Origin: JAAZCI01 sp046462535
Lineage (GTDB): Bacteria; Pseudomonadota; Gammaproteobacteria; Cardiobacteriales; Wohlfahrtiimonadaceae
Assembly (NCBI GenBank): GCA_046462535.1
Contig: JBKGVF010000021.1
Location: 1-64,000, forward strand
DNA: 64,000 nucleotides
Direction of reading: 5' to 3'
The notes under the pieces are model-generated. The model was not told where the DNA came from, ran no database searches, and worked only from the letters and a program-made list of their open reading frames with translations. The position numbers were made by a program, and so were the translations under genes. Positions within the stretch are counted from its first letter, which is position 1; each line of letters starts with the position of its first letter. This document shows, one piece after another, positions 8,833-16,108 of this stretch.

Positions 8833-8863
8833 AAAAAAAGAGCCCGACATTGCTGTCGAGCTC
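8833..8863 (-). terminator. Terminator of the siderophore-binding protein gene
   Basis: The stem GAGC-CGACA / TGTCG-GCTC has one mismatch and a TTGC loop. Read leftward it ends in seven T residues, so it terminates the minus-strand transcript arriving from 8977. Confidence 0.75.
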
Positions 8864-8868
8864 AAAAA

Positions 8869-8954
8869 ATCCATTCGTGTATGGGAGATATTCATCTCAA
8901 CCCCTAAAATGGAGGCTACCCGAAAGGAGGAGTTGAGTTAAGTTCCGAATGGAT
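8869..8954 (-). other. Nested inverted repeats in the 3' untranslated region
   Basis: ATCCATTCG (8869-8877) pairs with CGAATGGAT (8946-8954), and inside it CTCAAC pairs with GTTGAG. The region forms a two-tier structure directly before the terminator at 8833. It could be a structured 3' UTR or a small RNA released from it; sequence alone does not decide. Confidence 0.35.
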
Positions 8955-8976
8955 CGATCTTATTATTCTTACAGCT

Positions 8977-9837
8977 CTACTCCATTAAGCTTCGCTCCAC
9001 CTCTTCTGCTTGAAGGCGAATACTCTCTAACCCATTACCTGAGAGATACCAGAGCTTAGGGGTTAAGTAGTGAATGCCCGATGATTTAACCGCCTCCACC
9101 TCAACAAGTGATTCTTGAGTAAAGTAATCGAGATCGAATGCTTCCGCCCCAATCGCTGCACTCCGATCAACAATATAGATGAGATCGGGATTCAGGCTAC
9201 TTAAATAGGCAGGATCCACTAGAAAACGTTCACGCTTCTCCTCTTCTGCCCGTGCTACTCCCAACTGATTATGGAGAAGATCTGCATATTTGCTCTCTGT
9301 AGAGAGAATCAATTTTCCATCATTATGGAGCAGAAGAATTGCTCGTTTATCACGCTCTTGGGCACGCGCTTTAATATTTTCCAACGTGGTCCGTAACGCC
9401 TCAACCTTCACTTCAGCCATCTCTTTCACCCCTAACAGTGCTGCTACAGAGAGAATATTCTTCTCAACCGCTGGTAGATAATCCCCCTCAACACCAAAAT
9501 TATAGACGGGAGCAATCCCCTCTAATGCCTCTAGGTAGGCCCCTTGCCTAGGGGAGATGATGATTCCTGTGGGATTGAGTGATTCAATTAATGGTATATC
9601 GGGCTCCTTCATCCCACCTGTATTGTGATACTGCTCGTTATCAAATTGGGCTAGATACTCAGGCAGATTCCCTTTAGGTAGGGCAACAACGACCTCCCCC
9701 TTCTCTAAGGCAGCAATTGTATCGAGAGCACCAAAATCCATAACCACAAAGCGCTCCTCTGTTGCTGCCGCTATGCCCATTACTGACATGATGAGTAATA
9801 GTAACGTCCTTACTGATTGCACTATCTTCTTTATCAT
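8977..9837 (-). CDS. Siderophore/iron ABC transporter periplasmic binding protein
   Basis: Class III periplasmic binding protein, 286 residues, of the FatB/CeuE kind. A signal peptide (IVQSVRTLLLLIMSVMGIAAA) is followed by the two lobes with DTIAALEKGEVVVALPKGNLPEYL, EPDIPLIESLNPTGIII, VYNFGVEGDYLPAVEKNI and a C-terminal LWYLSGNGLESIRLQAEEV. The start at 9837 has GGAG 8 bases upstream; an in-frame ATG 10 codons earlier lacks a ribosome site. A Fur box lies about 55 bp upstream, so it should be induced by iron limitation. Its permease and ATPase genes are not adjacent, so the ligand cannot be assigned. Confidence 0.85.
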   Translation of the reverse strand: MIKKIVQSVRTLLLLIMSVMGIAAATEERFVVMDFGALDTIAALEKGEVVVALPKGNLPEYLAQFDNEQYHNTGGMKEPDIPLIESLNPTGIIISPRQGAYLEALEGIAPVYNFGVEGDYLPAVEKNILSVAALLGVKEMAEVKVEALRTTLENIKARAQERDKRAILLLHNDGKLILSTESKYADLLHNQLGVARAEEEKRERFLVDPAYLSSLNPDLIYIVDRSAAIGAEAFDLDYFTQESLVEVEAVKSSGIHYLTPKLWYLSGNGLESIRLQAEEVERSLME

Positions 9838-9892
9838 CCCTCTTCTCCTCATAATTAATTTAATCATTCCTATTTGATATCTCTTTCTACTT

Positions 9893-9911
9893 GAGAATGA
9901 TTATTATTACC
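9893..9911 (-). promoter_or_regulatory. Fur box
   Basis: The minus strand reads GGTAATAATAATCATTCTC, matching 16 of 19 positions of the Fur consensus GATAATGATAATCATTATC. It lies 56-74 bp upstream of the siderophore-binding protein start, where a repressor site belongs. Confidence 0.85.
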
Positions 9912-10058
9912 AACTATGAGAGAAAAAGCCACACTTTTTCCCATCTTCCTTATAAAAGAGCAAATTTTATCCATTTTAATGGGTATTTCCCGACCCCTTT
10001 CAATAAAAAAAGGGAAATCCCCCTTCTCTCTCTACTCATCAAGAGATTATAATCAATC

Positions 10059-10353
10059 TTACCCACAAGGTTATCCACAACCTTCGACATTAATGAGAAT
10101 TACTTCCCGATTACAATAGGAATCAATAAGAGATTACTTCTCTGATATTAAAGGATTTTATAAAGATAATCGTTATAAATTTTAACAATTGGAGCACCCC
10201 CTCTCTACCGACTTAGTTATGTGGATAACTAAAGATAGCCCTCTCTTCTCAACGATTAATTAAACGATTTATCCACATCTTTATCCCCAACAACTCCTTA
10301 AAAATAATCTCTAAGAGAAGATAATCCCAATAATTTCCACAATCTTATCCACA
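10059..10353. other. DnaA-box group B
   Basis: Four perfect DnaA boxes: TTATCCACA at 10071, 10269 and 10345, and TGTGGATAA at 10220. TTACCCACA (10059) and TTATCCCCA (10281) are one-mismatch sites. A very AT-rich stretch (about 10140-10195) lies between the second and third. There is no credible gene between the Fur box and the pyrF leader; this is what that 500-bp gap holds. Confidence 0.65.
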
Positions 10354-10403
10354 AAAACTTCAGTATCGGTATACTAAGTACCAAGGTGAGCTGAAAAATA
10401 GGG

Positions 10404-10432
10404 TTGCTTTTCCAACACTATTTGAATAAAAT
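10404..10432 (+). promoter_or_regulatory. Promoter of the pyrF-pyrE operon
   Basis: TTGCTT (10404-10409), a 17-base spacer and TAAAAT (10427-10432). Transcription would start near 10439, giving a 110-nt leader that carries a short leader peptide and an intrinsic terminator. Confidence 0.7.
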
Positions 10433-10473
10433 GCTCTCCGTTTTGTGCCTACAGGAATAGCAAGGAGTGAAGA

Positions 10474-10551
10474 ATGGTTTATGGTGGAGTATCCCCAATA
10501 ATAATGATGGATCTACGCGCCACTCTTCCTCTATTTTTTAAATATTTTTAA
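10474..10551 (+). CDS. Leader peptide of the pyrFE operon (25 residues)
   Basis: A short frame with its own ribosome site (AAGGAG, seven bases before the ATG). It begins MVYGGVSP and ends LPLFFKYF, with the stop codon overlapping the first base of the terminator region. Its last codons lie over a U-rich tract. This mirrors PyrL of E. coli pyrBI, in which a ribosome following closely behind a UTP-starved, paused polymerase blocks the terminator. Function is inferred from position and architecture; the peptide itself need have no activity. Confidence 0.7.
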   Translation: MVYGGVSPIIMMDLRATLPLFFKYF

Positions 10552-10578
10552 AACCGACCAAGAAGTCGGTTTTTTTTT
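10551..10578 (+). terminator. Attenuator terminator before pyrF
   Basis: ACCGAC (10553-10558) pairs with GTCGGT (10565-10570) around a 6-base loop, and nine T residues follow. It sits between the leader peptide stop and pyrF, so it terminates within the pyrFE leader unless prevented. Confidence 0.85.
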
Positions 10579-10612
10579 GTCAAAAAAGTAAATGCATTAA
10601 GTGAGAAGAAAG

Positions 10613-11323
10613 ATGACCAAACCTATTATCGCGCTCGATTTCCCCAACTATCTTGAGACAAAAGCCTTTTTACAGATTATGCCCCCGGAAGAGGAGCTCT
10701 ATATCAAAATAGGGATGGAACTCTTCTATAATGAAGGGCCAATGTTAGTAGAGACCCTAAAAGCCCGTGGATATGAGGTCTTCCTTGATCTTAAACTCTA
10801 CGATATCCCCAATACAGTTAAGAGTGCCATGATTGGATTGGCAAAGATGGGGGTAGATATGGTTAATGTTCACGCTGCAGGGGGAAAACGAATGATGGAG
10901 GAGGCGCTTGAAGGGTTAGAGATTGGAAGCCAAGGGCTCTCAAAGCGACCCCGCCTTATTGCCGTAACTCAATTAACCAGTATGAGTGAGACCGAGATGC
11001 AAGAGGAGCAAGGGATTCAAATGTCTCTGATGGAGTCGGTCATTCATTACAGTCGTCTAACTAATGACTCTGGCTTAGATGGGGTTGTCTGCTCCGCATT
11101 AGAGGCGAAGATGGTCAAAGAGAATACTCGAGAAGATTTTCTCTGTGTCACTCCGGGTATCCGTCTTGCTACTGATGCTGTCGATGACCAAAGACGGGTG
11201 ATGACCCCTTATGATGCTAAACAGAATGGCGCCAGCTATATCGTTGTTGGACGCTCCATAACCCAAGCAGCCGATCCACTTGATGCCTATTACACCGTTA
11301 AATCTCAGTGGGAAAAGGAGTAG
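10613..11323 (+). CDS. pyrF: Orotidine 5'-phosphate decarboxylase
   Basis: Final step of UMP synthesis, decarboxylating OMP. 236 residues, TIM barrel. The catalytic array is visible in FLDLKLYDIPNTV (Lys and Asp of the D-x-K-x-x-D set), preceded by IIALDF and KIGMELF, with MVNVHAAGGKRMM, GLDGVVCSALEA, CVTPGIRL and IVVGRSIT following. I place the start at ATG 10613 (MTKPIIALDF); the GTG four codons earlier has no ribosome site. It is the first gene of an operon with pyrE, five bases apart, behind a leader-peptide attenuator that suggests control by the UTP pool. Confidence 0.95.
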   Translation: MTKPIIALDFPNYLETKAFLQIMPPEEELYIKIGMELFYNEGPMLVETLKARGYEVFLDLKLYDIPNTVKSAMIGLAKMGVDMVNVHAAGGKRMMEEALEGLEIGSQGLSKRPRLIAVTQLTSMSETEMQEEQGIQMSLMESVIHYSRLTNDSGLDGVVCSALEAKMVKENTREDFLCVTPGIRLATDAVDDQRRVMTPYDAKQNGASYIVVGRSITQAADPLDAYYTVKSQWEKE

Positions 11324-11328
11324 TTATT

Positions 11329-11958
11329 ATGAGTAGTAAAGATGTTGCAGCAGCACTTTTATCCATCGATGCGGTATCGTTAGCCCCCGATGAGCCCTTC
11401 ACCTGGGCTTCCGGTTTACGCTCCCCCATCTATTGTGATAATCGTTTAATTGTCAGTTATCCTAAAGTACGTAAATTTATCTCTAAGCAGTTAATCGAGA
11501 TGATTAAGCGAGAGTATCCTGATGTAGAGGTGATAGCCGGAACAGCAACAGCAGGCATTCCTCACGCCTCATGGGTCAGCGCTGTTTTAGAGATTCCAAT
11601 GGTCTATGTTCGTAGCTCTGCTAAAAAGCATGGTCGTGGCAATATGATCGAAGGGATTATCAAAAGTGGGCAAAAGGTGGTTATTGTAGAAGATCTCATC
11701 TCTACCGGTGGTAGTGCTCTTACCTGTGCTGAAGCTCTTAAAGAGGTTGGCGCAGATGTAATCGGAGTTGCCGCAATCTTCTCTTACCAGCTCCCCATCT
11801 CAGAGCGGAACTTTACTCAAGAGGGGATTAAACATACCGCCTTAAGTAATTATCCTGCACTTATTGAGGTAGCCCTTGAGAGAGGTGTGATTACCGATGA
11901 GCAACGTACGCTCCTTAATGAGTGGAATAAGGATCCTGCCAATTGGTGGAAAGAGTAG
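11329..11958 (+). CDS. pyrE: Orotate phosphoribosyltransferase
   Basis: Joins orotate and PRPP to form OMP, the substrate of the adjacent pyrF. 209 residues. The type I phosphoribosyltransferase PRPP loop is VVIVEDLISTGGSAL near residue 120. Other family features are FTWASGLRSPIYCDNR, AGTATAGIPHASWV and VRSSAKKHGRGNMIEG. The start at 11329 is preceded by AAAGGAG in the end of pyrF; an in-frame upstream GTG overlaps pyrF and is unlikely. A strong terminator follows at 12046. Confidence 0.95.
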   Translation: MSSKDVAAALLSIDAVSLAPDEPFTWASGLRSPIYCDNRLIVSYPKVRKFISKQLIEMIKREYPDVEVIAGTATAGIPHASWVSAVLEIPMVYVRSSAKKHGRGNMIEGIIKSGQKVVIVEDLISTGGSALTCAEALKEVGADVIGVAAIFSYQLPISERNFTQEGIKHTALSNYPALIEVALERGVITDEQRTLLNEWNKDPANWWKE

Positions 11959-12045
11959 CGGATCTTAAGTAGTGATTAAATATCGATCTCGATCATTATC
12001 AGTAAGTGACTAATAAACAACTGATTCCTCTTAACTAAAAGAGTT

Positions 12046-12073
12046 AAAAAGCACCTTTAGAGGTGCTTTTTTT
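12046..12073 (+). terminator. Terminator of pyrFE
   Basis: AAAGCACCT / AGGTGCTTT hairpin with a short loop, followed by a run of seven T residues, 90 bp after pyrE. Confidence 0.85.
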
Positions 12074-12203
12074 ATCTGCTCCCCATTAGTATAAAGATAC
12101 TATAGTGGAAAAGCGCTATAATTCTCCACAATACCCCCTCTCTATTAGGGGGCTTACTCAGTAGATATGTTACTCATAGAAAAGAGGTTGAGGGCCAATA
12201 ATC

Positions 12204-13304
12204 GTGCCATTAATTAGTGAAGAGCAACTCTATAATGCAGATAAAATACTCTTTATCGATGCACTTGCCATTGGTGATTTCTGCTACTTTCAAAACTTTT
12301 ATGCAGCCTTTTCTCGCAAATACCCACATCTTAAAATTGATCTTTGGGTGGAAGAGGTTCGTCGGAGCAGTAATCCAAAAGAGTGGCCCGCTCTCAAAAA
12401 TTATGCCCTATATGATTGGTTAAGAAGCATCCCCTACTTTAGACATATCTATACCGAAACCTATAGTCCCCAGCTCTTTAGAGAGAGTAGAATAAGAGCA
12501 AGGGGAGAAGAGTATCCTATTGTTGTCTCACTAGGAACCCGAAAAGCACACCACTTTGCAAACTTAGCCCGCGATATCGCACCTAAGGGGTATATTGTTG
12601 GACAGAAGAAATCCCCACTCCCCTTCCAATTAAATCGGATCCTTGCCTATCGTAAGCTCGATGCCTCACTCCCCCCACCATCAGGTAATGAAACACACAT
12701 TAGTGATCGTTTTGCTAACTGGTTTCAAGCACTCTTTGCCCTGCAGTTAGATGCCCAACAGCGACATCCCTATCTGGATCTGCCTAAAAAGGCCACCAGA
12801 GCCATTCAAGAGTGGCTTAAAGAGAGAGCTCTCGCCGAGAGTAATCCCCTTATACTCATTAACCCCTTTGCTAAGATGGATGATCGCTCATGGGGATTAA
12901 CGGCAACATTCACTCTAATCCAAAAATTAAGAAACCACCCCCACTTTAAGAAGGGGCACTATATTATCAATGTTGCTCCTGAGCGATTAGCGGAGGTAGT
13001 AGAGAGAATTGGTTTAGATGAAGCTCAATACATTACCCCATTTACTGCCGCCGATAACTTTTTTCAACTACCGGCACTTCTTGCAGAAGTGGATTTAGTT
13101 ATCTCAGCTGAGACCTCAGTAATGCATCTTGCTAACTTAGTGGGGAGTAAAACATTAGCGCTTATGCGCGCAAAGAATCCTGAATGGGTCCCCTATAATC
13201 GAGCCATCACCTCTGTTATCTTTACCAAAAATCTTGGCGATCACCTCTATAAAATCCCTGTAACAGCGGTTTATCAAGAGGTGATCGCCCTTCTAGAGGG
13301 GTAA
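12204..13304 (+). CDS. Glycosyltransferase family 9 (heptosyltransferase-like)
   Basis: 366 residues of GT-B architecture. The N-terminal half opens with ILFIDALAIGDFCYFQNFYAAF, the acceptor-side Rossmann half of heptosyltransferases. The C-terminal half has ILINPFAKMDDRSW and the nucleotide-sugar signature LLAEVDLVISAETSVMHLANLVG. It probably adds a sugar to lipopolysaccharide core, but no other LPS genes are adjacent, so donor and acceptor are unknown. The start is GTG at 12204 with only a weak ribosome site. It is convergent with yhhQ, with one base between their ends and no terminator. Confidence 0.82.
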   Translation: MPLISEEQLYNADKILFIDALAIGDFCYFQNFYAAFSRKYPHLKIDLWVEEVRRSSNPKEWPALKNYALYDWLRSIPYFRHIYTETYSPQLFRESRIRARGEEYPIVVSLGTRKAHHFANLARDIAPKGYIVGQKKSPLPFQLNRILAYRKLDASLPPPSGNETHISDRFANWFQALFALQLDAQQRHPYLDLPKKATRAIQEWLKERALAESNPLILINPFAKMDDRSWGLTATFTLIQKLRNHPHFKKGHYIINVAPERLAEVVERIGLDEAQYITPFTAADNFFQLPALLAEVDLVISAETSVMHLANLVGSKTLALMRAKNPEWVPYNRAITSVIFTKNLGDHLYKIPVTAVYQEVIALLEG

Positions 13305-13305
13305 A

Positions 13306-13965
13306 TTACTCTCCGTTATAATCAGCTCTTGCTGTTAAATAGCGGATTAAAACACGCAAAATTGCCCCATAAAGGGGAAGAAATAGCAGGATTGAAACGA
13401 TCATCTTAAAGAAGTAATCCACCACCGCCACCTCAAGTAGATGCTCTGAAAGGTAGGGATCTGTTGTTTTATAGAAAGCAATTGTGAAGAAGGTAGCAGT
13501 ATCTACCGCATTTCCGATCACACCGGAGGCTAATGGGGCGACCCACCAGCGGAAATTCTCCCGAAGACGGCTAAAGACAACAATATCCATCAACTGCCCA
13601 ATCACATAGGCGGAAAAGCTAGCAAAAGCAATCCGAAAGACAAAGAGATTAAAGTGCTTTAGAGTCTCCCCCCCTTGCCAAACACCATCGACAAAGAGTA
13701 CAGAGACCAGATATGAGATGATAAGCGCGGGAAACATAGTATAAAAGATGATTCGACGCGCCTCTTTAGCCCCAAAGATCCGTACAGTTAAGTCGGTGGC
13801 TAAAAAGATAAAGGGGAAGCTAAATGCCCCCCATGTTGAGTGAAACCCCAAAAGATTCATCGGTATCTGTACAAGGTAGTTACTCGAAGCAATAATGGTG
13901 ATATGAAAGAGTACCAACCACGGAAGAGCCCGCCTCCGCTCTTGGGGGGTGAAAAGATGTTTCAT
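13306..13965 (-). CDS. yhhQ: Queuosine precursor transporter YhhQ
   Basis: Inner-membrane transporter of 219 residues (former DUF165) that takes up preQ0/preQ1, the 7-deazaguanine precursors of queuosine. It follows E. coli YhhQ along its length: LFHITIIASSNYLVQIPMNLLGFHSTWGAF, FIFLATDLTVRIFGAKEARRIIF, FNLFVFRIAFASFSAYVIGQLMD, and VVDYFFKMIVSILLFLPLYG. About six hydrophobic segments are present. It starts 12 bases after queF ends, so the two form a salvage operon controlled by the preQ1 riboswitch upstream of queF. Confidence 0.93.
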   Translation of the reverse strand: MKHLFTPQERRRALPWLVLFHITIIASSNYLVQIPMNLLGFHSTWGAFSFPFIFLATDLTVRIFGAKEARRIIFYTMFPALIISYLVSVLFVDGVWQGGETLKHFNLFVFRIAFASFSAYVIGQLMDIVVFSRLRENFRWWVAPLASGVIGNAVDTATFFTIAFYKTTDPYLSEHLLEVAVVDYFFKMIVSILLFLPLYGAILRVLIRYLTARADYNGE

Positions 13966-13977
13966 GTGGAACCTCGA

Positions 13978-14460
13978 TTATGATATTGGGGGGAAACCCT
14001 GCTCTGTTAAACGTCTAAATGCCACCTCTTCCCATTGGGTATTTGGGGCGCCATAATTTGCAAAAGGGTGAATCGAGATTCCACCACGAGGGGTAAATTT
14101 ACCTCTTACCTCAATATATTTTGGTGCCATCAACTCAATTAAGTCATCCATAATAACGTTGACACAATCTTCATGAAAGGAGCCATGATTCCGGAAGCTA
14201 AAGAGGTAGAGCTTTAATGATTTACTCTCCACCATCTCAATGTTGGGGATATAGGAGAGATAGATCTCTGCAAAGTCTGGCTGATTAGTCATTGGGCAGA
14301 GTGCCGTAAACTCCGGACAGTGAAAATGGACAAAGTAATCCCGATCGGGATTCTCATTTTTAAAGCTCTCTAAAACTTCCGGAGCATACTCTGTTGGGTA
14401 AACAGTCTTCTTATTTCCAAGAAGGGTTAAATTGAGCAACTGCTCATCTTTCTCATTCAT
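13978..14460 (-). CDS. queF: NADPH-dependent 7-cyano-7-deazaguanine reductase (QueF, short form)
   Basis: Reduces preQ0 to preQ1 in queuosine synthesis. 160 residues, the unimodular type I form found in Bacillus rather than the double-length E. coli enzyme. Catalytic Cys55 and Asp62 are in FTALCPMTNQPDFA, and Glu97 is in FRNHGSFHEDCVN. These residue numbers coincide with those of the Bacillus enzyme. The neighbouring yhhQ supplies the substrate. Translation is probably controlled by the preQ1-I riboswitch whose 3' end contains the queF ribosome site. Confidence 0.95.
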   Translation of the reverse strand: MNEKDEQLLNLTLLGNKKTVYPTEYAPEVLESFKNENPDRDYFVHFHCPEFTALCPMTNQPDFAEIYLSYIPNIEMVESKSLKLYLFSFRNHGSFHEDCVNVIMDDLIELMAPKYIEVRGKFTPRGGISIHPFANYGAPNTQWEEVAFRRLTEQGFPPIS

Positions 14461-14471
14461 AATGTAATAAT

Positions 14472-14508
14472 CCTTAGTTTTTTATTGTGGGATGATTTCG
14501 AACCACAC
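14472..14508 (-). promoter_or_regulatory. preQ1-I riboswitch upstream of queF
   Basis: On the minus strand a 5-bp stem TGTGG/CCACA closes a 12-base loop beginning TTCG. The A-rich tail AATAAAAAACTAAGG follows; it is the hallmark 3' part of class I preQ1 riboswitches. The terminal AAGG, followed by A, is also the queF ribosome site, ten bases before the ATG, so ligand binding would hide it. Its place before queF-yhhQ fits. Confidence 0.85.
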
Positions 14509-14606
14509 GCCTCTCTCGGCGCTTATAGGTATTGTAGTGAGATTTAAATAAAATACTATTCTTTTGCTCTCTCCCCCCTCTTTACGCTACTTTAACCCCC
14601 TCTTAA

Positions 14607-14635
14607 TTGACCCCTTTCACTAGATCTCTTACTAT
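14607..14635 (+). promoter_or_regulatory. Promoter and inverted repeats upstream of pdxS
   Basis: TTGACC (14607-14612), a 17-base spacer and TACTAT (14630-14635). ACTAT (14631-14635) and ATAGT (14641-14645) form an inverted repeat over the -10 region, and GATAGTG (14640-14646) pairs with CACTATC (14670-14676). These could be operator sites, but no regulator is adjacent. Confidence 0.5.
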
Positions 14636-14714
14636 ATTTGATAGTGTTTTGCCGTAGTAGAGATGCGAGCACTATCAACTTAAATTTCATCTTAAAATAG
14701 GAAATAAAAGAGAT

Positions 14715-15569
14715 ATGTCTGAATCAATTATAAAAAATGGTGGCGTTATTATGGATGTCATTAACGCTGAACAGGCTAAGATCGCTGAAGATGCTGGTGC
14801 TGTAGCGGTTATGGCGTTAGAACGCGTTCCTTCTGATATTCGTAAAGCTGGTGGTGTTGCCCGCATGGCAAACCCCAAGATTGTTGAGGAGGTATTAAAC
14901 GCTGTCTCCATTCCTGTTATGGCTAAAGCACGAATTGGCCATATTGTTGAAGCTCGTGTACTAGAGTCGATGGGTGTCCACTTTTTAGATGAGAGTGAGG
15001 TGTTAACCCCTGCAGATGAAGAGTTTCACCTCTTAAAGAGTGATTTTAGCGTTCCTTTTGTCTGTGGATGTCGGGATCTTGGTGAGGCAGCTCGCCGCTT
15101 AGGTGAAGGGGCTAAAATGTTACGTACTAAAGGGGAGCCTGGTACTGGTAATATTGTTGAAGCGGTTCGCCATATGCGCCGGGTCAATGGTCAAATTCAA
15201 AAACTTCTCCATATGAGTCCTGATGAGGTGATGGTATTTGCTCGTGACCTAAGTGCTCCTTATGAGATCTTAATGGAGATTCGTCAATTAGGTCGTCTTC
15301 CTGTTGCCAACTTCGCCGCAGGTGGTGTCGCAACTCCTGCAGACGCAGCCCTTATGATGGAGCTCGGTGCTGATGGTGTCTTTGTTGGCTCAGGTATCTT
15401 TAAATCTGAAGAGCCTGAAAAGTTTGCCCGTGCCATTGTTAAAGCCACTGAAAACTATAAAGATTACAAGTTAATCGCGGAGCTCTCTAAAGAGCTAGGG
15501 GAGCCTATGAGTGGTATCGAAATTGATAAACTCGATCCCTCTGAGCGAATGCAAGATCGCGGAATCTAA
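14715..15569 (+). CDS. pdxS: Pyridoxal 5'-phosphate synthase lyase subunit PdxS
   Basis: Makes PLP directly from ribose 5-phosphate, glyceraldehyde 3-phosphate and ammonia (DXP-independent route). 284 residues, near-identical in its core to Bacillus PdxS: GGVIMDVINAEQAKIAEDAG, catalytic Lys in VMAKARIGHIVEA, MLRTKGEPGTGNIVEA, NFAAGGVATPADAALMM and GVFVGSGIF. The N-terminus is about 10 residues shorter than the Bacillus protein, in the region that forms the helix contacting the glutaminase PdxT. No pdxT lies next to it. No other start codon exists upstream before a TAG. The gene has its own terminator. Confidence 0.96.
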   Translation: MSESIIKNGGVIMDVINAEQAKIAEDAGAVAVMALERVPSDIRKAGGVARMANPKIVEEVLNAVSIPVMAKARIGHIVEARVLESMGVHFLDESEVLTPADEEFHLLKSDFSVPFVCGCRDLGEAARRLGEGAKMLRTKGEPGTGNIVEAVRHMRRVNGQIQKLLHMSPDEVMVFARDLSAPYEILMEIRQLGRLPVANFAAGGVATPADAALMMELGADGVFVGSGIFKSEEPEKFARAIVKATENYKDYKLIAELSKELGEPMSGIEIDKLDPSERMQDRGI

Positions 15570-15583
15570 CTATTCCAAGCGAC

Positions 15584-15619
15584 AAAAAAGCAGCTTAGGT
15601 CTCCTAATGCTGCTTTTTT
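15584..15619 (+). terminator. Terminator of pdxS
   Basis: AAAAAAGCAGC-TTAGG / CCTAA-(T)-GCTGCTTTTTT, a long stem with a 3-base loop and a 3' T-run, 14 bp after the stop. Confidence 0.88.
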
Positions 15620-15661
15620 AATGCTTCGTTATTCTTAACGAAAACTACTATTGTCTCCTCT

Positions 15662-16105
15662 TCACTCCCTTTTGAGAGGGCGTGTGATAATGATATCTTC
15701 ATCTAATCCCACCCCCCCTATCCGTCTATCGGCCCCTAATGTTGAGAGCTGATAGACCTCTTCGCTCACCTGATAACGATATGGCTCTCCCCAAGGATCG
15801 ATAGTTAAGTGATGGGCAATATAGGGACCAGCCCAATCTGCTGTTACCTTCTCATCAAGCGGCTCTAATAGAGCTCTTAACCCCTCCTCCTCAGTAGGAA
15901 ATGCCCCCATATCATGGTAGTAGACATTTAAGGCCCCCTCTAAAGAGCGCAGATTCTGTTGAACACTGATCCGCTGAGTCTCATTATTGATATTAAATGT
16001 ATGTTGCCCAATAATCATCGCTAAAATCGCGATAATAGCAGAGAGAATCATCAGCTCAACTAGTGTAATTCCTCGTGATAATAACGGTATCTCCCCACTC
16101 TTCAT
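15662..16105 (-). CDS. GspG-like type II secretion pseudopilin
   Basis: 147 residues. A short basic leader ends in SRG, followed by ITLVELMILSAIIAILAMIIG, the type IV pilin methylation motif with Glu at position 5 of the mature form. The C-terminal part has GspG features: LRSLEGALNVYYHDMGAFPTEEEGLRAL, then DPWGEPYRYQV and LSTLGADRRIGG. It starts three bases after aroA ends and is probably co-transcribed. No other secretion genes are near, so whether it serves a type II secretion system elsewhere is unknown. Confidence 0.8.
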   Translation of the reverse strand: MKSGEIPLLSRGITLVELMILSAIIAILAMIIGQHTFNINNETQRISVQQNLRSLEGALNVYYHDMGAFPTEEEGLRALLEPLDEKVTADWAGPYIAHHLTIDPWGEPYRYQVSEEVYQLSTLGADRRIGGVGLDEDIIITRPLKRE

Positions 16106-16108
16106 TAG

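Noticed and set aside
9916..10119. A 67-codon plus-strand frame starting MREKATLF
   Set aside because: It overlaps the region beside the Fur box and runs through DnaA boxes; composition is that of AT-rich non-coding DNA and no ribosome site is present.
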